A stretch of 25,629 nucleotides of DNA from Seminavis robusta (taxonomy: Eukaryota > Bacillariophyta > Bacillariophyceae > Naviculales > Naviculaceae): the NCBI GenBank assembly GCA_903772945.1, contig CAICTM010001314.1, positions 6,290 to 31,918 of the forward strand, written 5' to 3'. Shown here one piece after another: positions 10,399 through 19,920 of this stretch (positions are counted from its first letter, which is position 1; each line of letters begins with the position of its first letter). Made by a program: the position numbers and the translations under genes. The notes under the pieces are model-generated. The model did not search any database. It saw only the letters and a program-made list of their open reading frames with translations, and had not been told where the DNA came from.

Positions 10399-11058
10399 GT
10401 TTTCATGCTGGCCAGGCTACAATGATGAGAACAAGCCAGCAGATGTTTGCTTGTACCGGTATCGATACGATACCGTAACAACCCCACTCGGCTCTGCTTA
10501 CGCCTTCCTGCTTCAGCAACACTCTTGAAGCCAATCTATCGATATACTATCATCATCTATGGTTTACTCGGAATAAGATTTGAAGGACATGTTGAGCGGC
10601 CGTGCACGAATGCATGGGAGAGCGGGTTGTGGGAACATTATGATGATTGATCGATTCATTCGCCCGCGAAAAGGTCACCAAAGTAGCTACTAGACTTTTA
10701 AAATAAAAAGCAGAGGGATGATGTGACTGCGTTGTGCATGGATGTGTTTTCGTGCAACGCAACCAGCGTCCGTTCCCTGGATACACCAACACCACAGATC
10801 CCATTCTAAAAACACTGCAAAAACGGCATCACAAGGACTTTCTTAAAAGGGTTTCATAGCGGCACGTCGTGTATACCCACAGTGCATGCCAACAGCCAAC
10901 ACACATCCATTCGATCGTAGGGGGTGATTTTGCTAGGTAGTGGTCGTGTGGTCGTGTGCTTTGGCTCGAAAGAACTGCAGGGTGCCCGAGTGAGGTCCGG
11001 TAAGGTGTGGTAGGTACTTCTGTACCGGTTGCATGGCACGAAGGGACTCGACTTGACT

Positions 11059-11107
11059 TGACTGTGACTTGACTGTGACTTGACTGTGACTTGACTGTGA
11101 CTTGACT
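11059..11107. repeat. 11-bp tandem repeat (TGACTGTGACT)
   Basis: Four perfect 11-bp units (11059-11102) plus a partial one, preceded by a related ACTTGACTTG stretch. It makes an artefactual repetitive frame (SQVTVK) on the minus strand. Confidence 0.9.
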
Positions 11108-11832
11108 CTCCTTGCGTGGAGGAGAGGCTGAGCTCAACTCAACTCCCAGATTTTTGAAAATCGTTTCCAGCTTGAAAAGACCCTGAAACAGAGAATTGAC
11201 TTAAATCCTGTTTTGCCACAGTGTCACACTGAAAATTTGGGAGCTCTACAAGAGTAAAACTAATAGTACTGATAGAACCGGTACTCGAGTATTTACGTGT
11301 GTACCACTTCAAAGTACTACAGCTATACTGTCAGGCTATTTATTAAACTAATGTCTCCTGGATTGGTATACTGTACTCTACTGCAGCCTTCGTGAACACA
11401 GTAGATTTACCAGTAGAACGGTACGGTACCATAAGCCTGTATGGACAGTATTGTAGTTGGGGTATAAGATCAATTGATCAAAGAAAGGTCACTATTGTCA
11501 GGTCTATTATCATTCTAATCTACCCAAATAGGTACAAATAGGTACCCGTTCTATGATACCTGGAACCCAACTTTGGATCCAGAATCTTTTTCCTTCCTGG
11601 GTCATTCGCTCGAAATGACTGTGAATGGAAAGTACTTCCTGCTTGATGACTGGTCTTCGCTCTGCAGTGTTTGCCTTGGTCAACCCCACCAGTCTATTTT
11701 TGTTTTCGGCCAAGCCAAGCCACAAAGGGTGGTAGCATCAATTGGATTCATTCTCTACCATTCTATCATTCTCTGCCTCTGCCTATCCTATTGTTGTTAT
11801 AGTTACCAAGACTTAGTTGTGAAGGACCTCCC

Positions 11833-14800
11833 ATGAAGATACTGCAAAAGACGCAGCCCTTGTGGCTGCTGTTGGTCATTAGTGCGTATTTCCCTGACGC
11901 CGCATACGGTCAATACGAAGCCCTGGCATCGTTGATCGGATCGACGCAAGAAGAGATTTTGGAATTGGGTGGATTGCCCGATAAGGATTGTTTCTTCACG
12001 TTCAATGCGACGGCGGATAACTGCAATGCTCTCATTGAAGCGAATGCGGATTCGGAAGAAGAAGAAGGTTGCGACTGCCGCATCTTTTGCCAAGGCAAAA
12101 CGGTAGCCTGCTACGATTTTGGCGCCACGCCCGATTTGTTTTCGTGTCCGTCCGTCTATGGAGTGGTGGCGGGGTGCCAGGAAAATCAAACCTTCTCCGA
12201 GCCGCTCTTATCGACCGACAACTCCACCGATGAACCGTGTCCCGAAGGATACATGTGTACGCGAGGACGACAGAAAAAGTGCGATGATATACGGCAAATT
12301 CCACTCCAATTGGGATTGGGAGATGTCCATGCGGGAATGTGGTGTCCGTGAGTATTTTATTATTATTATACTGTATTGACTTTTTTATTGGAAAGAGGTT
12401 ATCTCATCCTTCTTTTGTTTCTATGACATCAAATCAGTGGAAGAGGTGATCGACGTGATAATGGATATCAAATCTGTGAAGCTGGACATTACTGTCCCAA
12501 TTCGGTAAGCAAGCAAGCAAGCAAAACAGTTACTGCTACTAGTTGTTTACTGAAGGAAGAAGGGGTAGCAAGAATATCGTATGGTTATCATTAGACTATA
12601 TTCGCTCACCGTTTCTGTTTCACTAACTATTCTACTTAGACGACCATGATACGCTGTCCTGCCGGATACTTTTGTCCTCACAAGGTAAGAATGCATGTGT
12701 TGAATCAAAAATTAAGTGATATCTAGCTATGGCTAGCATTGCTAGCTGGGGGGGCTATGCTGTCAGAGTCAGTACCGGTCGAGTCGAGTCAAGTAGGGGC
12801 CTCCAATCCACACACGACCTACCGCCCAACACTACCTAATCTAACAGAACTACCAAGCACAAGAATTTCTACCACGCGAAATGAGATCTACGAATGAATC
12901 GCATACAATCAGCCGGGGACACCATCCATCCATACATACATACATCGAATCGAATCGAATAGCACGTTCGTCCAGATCGTCCAGATCTCCTCGACATATT
13001 ATTATGGAACAAGGATCAACCGACAAGCAAGCAAGCAAGCAACGACAGCAAGCAAAATGAACGATCGATCGATATATTGGACCGTCAAATTTGATGCTAC
13101 CCGTTTTTGGAAAGAAAGAACTGGATCAAGCACCACCAATAATAGCTATCGAGGTCATGCATCCAAGTTCGAGCGAACGAACCAGCGAACGAACGATAGC
13201 CCAATGGCAACATCAACGAGAGCGGTTTCGCCCGCAACGGGTAGCCAAGTGCGCGGGTGGATTGCAAATCTCTACTAAACGGAGAATAGACTCTCCGAGT
13301 GTTCGAAATATTATTTCATAGGGGGCGCGAACGAACGAATACTGTACGACTCGACTCCCACGCAGCCAAGAAAGAAGCAGAGAGGGACGCCATCTGGGGA
13401 AATCGATTCGAATCGATTCAGTCGGAAGTCAATCATCCAGAAGAAAGAAATGTTCTGCCAAGCAAGCTCTTCCGTGACGAACCAACGCAATCGGCCAGCC
13501 ATCCGACTTTGACAGCCCGCCACCCCAGCACGCTGTTACCGTGTTGGAGAAACCTCTCACTGATTTCGTTTCTACTCTTGTTACTCTACTCTTGCACGCA
13601 CAGACGGCTTACCCTGACATTGAATGCCCTCATTGCGGTGAAGCGGCTGCAACCTTGGGACGAAAGCCCTATGGGTACATCGTCGGCGGCGTTGTTGCAG
13701 GTCTCATCTTACTGCTTGTCATCTATGAAATGTTCAGGCGATACAATACCGGTCTCTGGGATCATTTGCTGGAATTGCAAGCTCGGAATTTCGACAAGGT
13801 CAAAGCCACCGTGCAAGCCAAGAGTCGTCAAGAAAAATTGAAGAAATTGGAACCCAAACTCAGAGTCATTGAAAAACGGTTGCAGCAAGATTCGGGAAGT
13901 TATCGGGCCGATCCCACGCAATCCATTCGTGCCGTGAGCGTTGACAACAAGTCCGGTAGAATCAAATTCAATGCTCGTAAACTATTCGACATGATGGACG
14001 TCTCCGGGGATGGAGAACTCACGTACGAAGAACTGGAACACGCCCTCAACTTGAACCAAGTGCAAATGCGAGAGTTCATTCGTCGTATGAACCAAGAAGC
14101 CAGAAAACCACCCGAAACGGAAACCATTTCACGAGAAATCTTCATCAAGCATTTTCTGAGTGTTCTGGAACAGACGAGCCATTTCGAACCGACCGCCACC
14201 GAAGCTACCGAACTGTTTGACGAGATTTTGTTAGCCAAGGGAACTCTCGATGTGGAGGGAATTGCACATGAAGACCTGTTTGATTCTCCAATTAGTTCCT
14301 TCTTGGACGACGCCAAAATTAATCAAATTATCAAACGATTCCGCGAGCTCCAAGAGAAGCAGATGGGTTCGCGCATGTCGCTGGGAGAGGGCGATAGTGA
14401 TCTCATGCCCGATGAATCATTCAAGTCAGATGTCCCTCGAGACAGCGATGTTTCCAATCCCTCTGTTTCCCGTCGTCGACGCAGCACTGTTTCCAAACAA
14501 GTCAGGCGAGCGTCCATTGGTGGAGGACGACGATCATCCTTCTCGGGTGACAACGCCATCAACGCGATCAACCGCTTCAAGTTTAGGCGTCCTTCTATTC
14601 TGACATTTATGCAAAAACATGACGTGATTACCCGCGAAGAATTCATCGCCTGGTACCCTGCACTCTTGACGGAAGTAACCCGTGACGTTCAAAGGCGTGA
14701 TTCCTCCGTAGTGTCCAGGAGCGAACTGGGTGTGGATATTACCTTTCAAAATCTTTCATTGACAGTGACGGTTAAGGGAAATGAAGTCAAAATTGTCGAC

Positions 14801-17701
14801 AATGTCACTGGGAGGCTCAAGGCTGCGAGCATGACAGGTAAGTTCGCAAGGGAGAAGCAATATTTGACCATCTTGGGAGGCTGCGCAGCTCATCATTTTT
14901 TGTATAATCCCATTATCACGCCTCTTGTACATTTGGGCCAAATCAGCTCTAAGTAAGTATCCAAACTCATGGACCGATTCGGCGTTCTTTGTTCATCTCA
15001 TGTTGTGCTGCTTTCGTCAATGTTGCTGTTAAAGTGGGAGGGTCAGGTGCCGGCAAGACTAGTTTGCTTAACGCCCTCTGTGGACGAGCTTTTTATGGTG
15101 AAGTGACTGGTACGGTTAGGATCAATGGACACGAAACCACTATCGAAGAGCATGCAAGCGCCGTTGGATTTGTCCCGCAGGTGAGCGCAGACTGTTTCTC
15201 TGCCTGATTAAATTTATTTTCGCATGGTCGCTGATAAATTTTTGCTCTGGCAGGATGATATTGTGTATGCTGAGTTGACGGTGAGAGAAAACTTTATCTT
15301 CAGTGGTCGATTTCAGCTTCCCAAGGATACTTCTACTAAGGACATCGAAGACCTTGCGGATGCAACCATGGCCAACCTTGGTCTGTCTCGTGTCATGCAC
15401 AGCATTGTTGGTGATGTGACGAGAAGAGGAGTTTCTGGAGGTGAAAAGAAGCGCGTGAACATTGGCTTGGAACTCATGGCACGCCCAAAAATCGTGTTCT
15501 TGGACGAACCGACTTCGTAAGTTTTTTTAATGTCTGAATCATTGCCATATCTTCCAGGCTTTTCTTTCTTTCTTACCTGCAACATCTGCGATTTTTTAGC
15601 GGGCTTGATGCCAACTCTGCTTTGCTTGTCATGGAATCGCTCAAAACTCTGACTCAAATCTATGGAACCACAATCTGCAGTGTGATCCACCAGCCGCGAA
15701 AGTTCATCTATGAATTATTCGACAGTCTGATTCTTTTGGGTGTGGGTGGCAAGATGGTGTTCCATGGCCCTACCGAGGATGCGGAGCCGTACTTTAGAAA
15801 GCTGCACTATGACCTTCCCCCGGGCGAGAGCATTGCCGACTGGCTCATTGATATCTCGTCAGGTCGATTGGGACCATCGATGCAATTGAAAGAAAAGGCC
15901 AAGAAAGAAGAGAGAGACAGTAGGAGGTACCGACCTTCCACGGATGCCATCATCGAAGAAGAGTCGGAAGCAGATTCAACGACATTCAATGCCAGTGAAG
16001 TTGACGTGGACGATTTCGACAGCAACGGGGAGTTTTTGCTTCCCGAAGAAGGTCCGTCTTCATCGGCCACAAATCCCGTGCCGTTTGAGTTCAAACAGTC
16101 CGGCCTTTCAATGGATTCGACAGCCTTTTCCACATATTCGACAATGCCAGCGCAAGAGGGTAGCCAAGCACTAATCCTGTCCATGCGTAGTGCTCTCGAC
16201 ATGGACAAATCGAGAACGCTGAACAAGACCGAGGATATCTTTGAAGATCCGGCTGCACAGGCAAAGGCCCGGCGGGAGGTGCTTTACAGCAAATGGAGGT
16301 CTCACTTTTCGCAGCTTGATGACGACGAGCGAGACACATATGAGCCACCAGAGCCCTACGAGCTCCCAGAAAAAACTGATAAGGCGCCGTTCATGATCCA
16401 AGTTGGGTATCAATTGAGGAGGTTGCTTATAGTAGCCGGACGAAACTGGCTGACCAAGACCATTGACACATTTATCATTGTAGGAGCAGCTGTCTTGGTG
16501 TCTCTCATGGATGGAGTAGAGCAGCCAACCATGTGGGTGGGGATGAGCAACTTGAAGTATGATTTCACTGCTGAACCAACATCAGTTGAAGAAGTTGTGT
16601 CTGAGTTTCCCAAATTCTTTCAGTATGCCATCTGGGCGAACTTGAACAATTTGCATGCGTAAGAACCACAAAGCCACTCTTCTTTCTTGCGCATTCAGTC
16701 TTTTTCGAATGTCATACTCACTGTCATCCTTGACAACACCATATGCCCCCACAGATATGGCACAAAGCTTGGCGTGCTCATTGCCGTTCTGGTTGCTTTG
16801 ACCGCAACGAAGACAATCACCTCGAAACGGAAAGAGTTTTTCCGTGAAGCAGCTAGTGGATACAGCACCAATGCCTACTTCATTGCGGTCAACGTGATTG
16901 CCACATTGGAGCATTCCATCCAGATTGCCATTGCGGCACTCTGTTCGATTTGGCTTCGAAACTCCCTGTCCCACTGGTATTCCTGGATGGTCGCGTTCCT
17001 CCTGTGCGGTTGGATCTCTGTATCGTGGGCGTTCCTGTTTCCACTTATTGTTCCTCCCGACAACGTTGTGCTGGTGACAGGATTCTACATGGTTCTTTTC
17101 GGCCTGCTCTTCTCCGGAGCTCTTGCTCCTGTCTTGTACTCCAGTAAGTCTTGGATATTTGCCTGCTTTTGCAAATGGTTTGGATTGTTATCTGTCTAAC
17201 CCGAGACTCCGCCGATCCTCCTCCTTAGCGATCTATGCCGACACTTTCATGTCCATCTTCAGCGGCTTGCTTTCACCAACAAGGTATTTTATCGAAGCTC
17301 TTTCTGTTTCGGAGTCTCGCGTCTTGCCGGTTCAATCTGGTTTCACCGAGTTTGGTATCAACGTGGGCGGAGGAATGTTCGAGGCCATGTCCTTTAAAAT
17401 CACGGGCCTTGGATTGAATGACTTTTACAATGTCACGCAACGTTCTACTGACGGATGGTACTGGGGTGCTCTCCCTGCCTTTTTGGTTGGACTGTTGATC
17501 CGATGGGCTTCATTAGGATTTATTCATGTGTCAGATCGCGCAAAGCAGGCCAAGAAGCCCATGCTTCACACTGTAGCCAAGAAGGGAGCTCTCGCATGGA
17601 TTGCTCTTTTCCTCTACTCAGCCATCTTGATTGGGTTGCTGTTTGCCACGGTTTGGACCATCTTGCGGGAGAAATCAGCCTACCCAGACCAAGAATTTTA
17701 G
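11833..17701 (+). CDS. ABCG-family half-transporter with Cys-rich ectodomain and EF-hand
   Basis: Ten exons: 11833-12347, 12438-12504, 12640-12684, 13604-14837, 14947-14952, 15035-15180, 15254-15516, 15600-16658, 16755-17143 and 17229-17701. All introns are GT-AG and phases agree (4197 nt, 1398 aa). The order of parts is a signal peptide (about 1-26, PLWLLLVISAYFPDAAYG), a Cys-rich ectodomain with CPEGYMC, CEAGHYCP and CPAGYFCP modules, a TM helix (about 232-250), a basic coiled-coil-like linker, an EF-hand with canonical loop DVSGDGELTYEE (341-352), and an NBD. NBD landmarks are Walker A GGSGAGKT (624-631), signature VSGGE (731-735), Walker B KIVFLDE (750-756) and H-loop His789. An acidic linker and an ABCG-type membrane domain follow. 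The NBD-before-TMD order and DEPTSGLD/HQPR motifs place it in ABCG. The Cys-rich N-terminus followed by TM and basic linker resembles the plant ABCG24/28 group, from memory. One NBD means it must dimerise. The EF-hand suggests Ca2+ control (inference). Substrate unknown; location probably plasma membrane. Confidence 0.92.
12507..12522. repeat. (AAGC)4 at a splice donor
   Basis: The intron 2 donor GTAAGC (12505-12510) is continuous with four AAGC units, so the repeat starts inside the 5' splice site. Confidence 0.9.
12685..13603 (+). other. Long repeat-bearing intron 3 of the ABCG gene
   Basis: This 919-bp intron runs from GTAAGA to a strong CT-rich acceptor (TTACTCTACTCTTGCACGCACAG). Every other intron in the window is between about 65 and 140 bp. 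It carries CATC/CATA/CGAAT simple repeats (about 12922-12960), (AAGC)4 (13025-13040), and CGATCGATCG. Removing it joins CPHK to TAYPDIECPHC just before the TM helix. Open frames inside it have no motif, but a hidden alternative exon cannot be ruled out. Confidence 0.7.
13025..13040. repeat. (AAGC)4 microsatellite in intron 3
   Basis: Four perfect AAGC units inside the 919-bp intron, close to a further AGCAAGC remnant at about 13048-13054. Confidence 0.85.
14947..14952 (+). other. 6-nt microexon (CTCTAA) of the ABCG gene
   Basis: The hexamer is flanked by CAG (acceptor, 14944-14946) and GTAAGT (donor, 14953-14958). Exon 4 ends ATG ACA G and exon 6 begins TG GGA GGG TCA. Inserting CTCTAA gives codons for M-T-A-L-M-G-G-S-G-A-G-K-T, the standard context before Walker A in ABCG/PDR transporters. 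Skipping it also stays in frame but gives M-T-V-G-G-S, losing two conserved residues. Confidence 0.8.
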
Positions 17702-18536
17702 ATACATAACTTTTTATTGAAAGATGCATGTATGGTGTTTCGGAGCCGGAAACCAGGCTTCACGTTGAAACTTCAGAAATGGAAGGAGGAGAAAGGTTCA
17801 TCATGAGCATCTCCTGCACAGATCTCTCGCACCGCGTAGATTGCAGCGTTGACAGATCCATGTTCTTGTCTGTTTGACTTGACTCGGGCTGTGGGTTTCA
17901 CGTGCATTTTGCCAATGCTTCATCTAGCTACCGGTACCGCACCAATACGCCGGCCAACTTGCGTTGTGCAGAGCCAGGATTGACCTCCCTCCACCTCCAA
18001 CAAAAGATACTACCGGTTGTACGATACGATAGCTTATAAGAAGGGTTGGGAATGCCAGATCGGTTTCTGCTAGTAGTACTGCAGCGAACAGTGAATAGAA
18101 GTGAAACCCAGTGTGGCCGGGCAATGGCTGCCAAGATAGATCAAGACAGCAGCGCTTTGATCACAACCTACAAAGAGATTTGGACCTACAGAAGCTAGTA
18201 GAACTTCGAGCCATGTGGGAATAGATTTGATCAAAAGAAAGAGATCTGAAAGAGGAAATCAAGCAAGCCACCAATCAAAGTAAAAGACTACCGTGAGCAT
18301 TATGCATGCATATGCTTTGCTTTTTACAATAGAGAAGCAAAATAGTCCGTTGCTTGTCCCTTTAGTGTTTGGTTGACCGTCAGTATATGAGTTGTACTTA
18401 GCCAGAGAATGCCATTTTCGTGTAACCAACCTGCAACTTTGCTGCAATCCCCAGACCACTCAGAGCATAAAACATGTGTCTTTTTCCATCTCCTCCATCA
18501 AACCATACTTGGCCGTGTGCTTTTTTTTTGTCTAGC
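17702..18536. other. Convergent intergenic region
   Basis: This is the 3' flank of the ABCG gene (+) and of the acidic protein gene (-). No gene is supported on either strand. A few GGTACC/ACCGGT words lie at about 17930-18020. Confidence 0.55.
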
Positions 18537-19154
18537 TCATGACAACTCTGTAATGAGTGGCCCTTTTGGTCTTTTTTGGCTGGTTGTTGCTTTTGTATTG
18601 GTAGATTCTTCTGCTGCCTTGCGCTTGGTGTTGGATGTTTCTAGCCGCTGTAGCAGATTGCGCTTTTCATCTTCATCTTCCTCCTCCTCTTCTTCTTTTT
18701 CATCGCTGCTACTGTCCGAGTTGTCCCCCAGTAGCTTCATGGCAGGAGAGTTCTTGTCGAATTGACCAATGGAGAACTCGAGTTGTATAGAAGGCGTGGT
18801 TTCTTCTTTTTGTATAGCTTTGGATGATTTGCCGGGTTGATGTTCCCGAATCAGAAACTCGTCCTCCTTTGCTTCACTTTTGTCGCATTCGGATTCTTTG
18901 TCGTCGTCATCATCATCATCATCATTGGCCTGCTCCAGATTCAAGTCGACTCGAATGCCAGCATCATCATTGTCATCATCACCATTGGCAGTGGCATCAA
19001 GCAATTCTTGGTTGGCAGCTTGAATCTGCGGAAGAAAGGCTCCCACTCGATCCAACAGATTGTTCTTCTTCATCAAGGGAAAATTCATCAGGCCAGGCGG
19101 TCTCTTCTTCAGTTTACTGTCACTCTCTTGGTTACATGTACTTGACCCGCTCAT
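18537..19154 (-). CDS. Small acidic nucleolar-type protein, NOPCHAP1 (DUF4598)-like
   Basis: The frame is open from 19307, but the likely start is the Met at 19154 (MSGSSTCNQESDSKLKKRPP), giving 205 aa; the extra 51 residues upstream look like translated UTR. The segment LLDRVGAFLPQIQAANQELL, then a later IQLEFSIGQFD element followed by Ser/Glu-rich sequence, matches what I remember of the NOPCHAP1/DUF4598 family. That family links box C/D snoRNP proteins such as NOP58 to the R2TP assembly machinery. Other features are a run of eight Asp from a TCATCA-type repeat on the plus strand (about 18900-18930), a Glu-rich stretch (about 18675-18700), and a Lys/Arg-rich C-terminus (SQKRPKG) that could be a nuclear signal. 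It is single-exon and divergent from the IST1 gene. The family call rests on two short motifs. Confidence 0.55.
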   Translation of the reverse strand: MSGSSTCNQESDSKLKKRPPGLMNFPLMKKNNLLDRVGAFLPQIQAANQELLDATANGDDDNDDAGIRVDLNLEQANDDDDDDDDKESECDKSEAKEDEFLIREHQPGKSSKAIQKEETTPSIQLEFSIGQFDKNSPAMKLLGDNSDSSSDEKEEEEEEDEDEKRNLLQRLETSNTKRKAAEESTNTKATTSQKRPKGPLITELS

Positions 19155-19920
19155 CTTGGTCTTTGCTTTTTGTCTTTTTCGCTGAAATGTGATTTCGAAG
19201 AGGAAAGGTTTGAGTGGCGCCAGAGATATCCACAAGTACAGGTACGTAACCTTGGCCTTAAAACTAGGATCGTTCCAGCAAACTCTTAAGGCTGAGGCTA
19301 AATCCAATCTTCGTCATCTTGTGTCCAAACGTCCGAGCTCATGATGTCCCCGGGCAACAATAGAAACAATTAATAAAATTTGGATGCAGGCTGTTGTTGG
19401 TTTGAAGGCCCCCTCTATGGCTGAACACTCCTTGTTCAACTACTGGCTAGCTAGCTAGAGGGAAGCGAAGTGCACGGTACGGATTGAAGGTAGCTACAGA
19501 AGGGACTTACTAGCTAGCTAAGCACCCCATCGTTCTTTCAACCCGTTCACTTTGCTTCGCTTCCTTGCATCCAGAGTTAGGTCATCCTACAGCTAGCTAG
19601 TTACGAAGTACTGGTACCGGTAGAGCCAAGCTCTTCAAACGATCTAGAACCCTTTTCCACAGCCGATGACTTGAAGCTGGCGCTGGTTGGCATCACCCAT
19701 CTCGTTGAGCGATGAACCACGATAAGATCCGGGAGTGGCTTCCATTGATGGCCGCGGGAATGGTCAATCACACGGCACGAACCAAAGCGGAACGGAAACG
19801 CCCTCTCCGAGATCCACTCGAAGGCCACAAATCCAACAACTCAAAAGACAACAACAACCAAAACAACAACAACAACCTGTGTTCGAACCACTCCCCACCA
19901 AAGCATCAACAACATAAACC
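19155..19920. other. Divergent promoter region between the NOPCHAP1-like gene and IST1
   Basis: The region contains CTAGCTAGCTAG blocks (about 19446-19456, 19510-19520, 19592-19600) and a GGTACCGGTA word near 19614. A CAA/ACAACA-rich stretch immediately before the IST1 start (about 19835-19920) has the look of a 5'UTR. An ATG at 19712 opens an out-of-frame reading that overlaps the IST1 start and may act as an upstream ORF. Confidence 0.5.

Larger units (their letters stand above)
9596..11832. other. Long intergenic region upstream of the ABC transporter
   Basis: Apart from the exon-like stretch at 10270-10398 (minus) and the 11-bp tandem repeat near 11059, I see only short chance frames and GGTACC/ACCGGT palindromes. 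The last few hundred bases (about 11500-11832) are the presumed promoter and 5'UTR of the ABC transporter, with a CT-rich stretch (11755-11800) close to the start codon. Confidence 0.5.

Noticed and set aside
18824..19192. Plus-strand frames with poly-His/poly-Ile
   Set aside because: They are readings of the ATC/TCA repeat that encodes poly-Asp in the real minus-strand gene.
19155..19307. N-terminal 51-residue extension of the NOPCHAP1-like protein
   Set aside because: The segment (YLYLWISLAPLKPFLFEIT) is hydrophobic and unlike the charged nuclear-type protein; the Met at 19154 gives a more plausible start.
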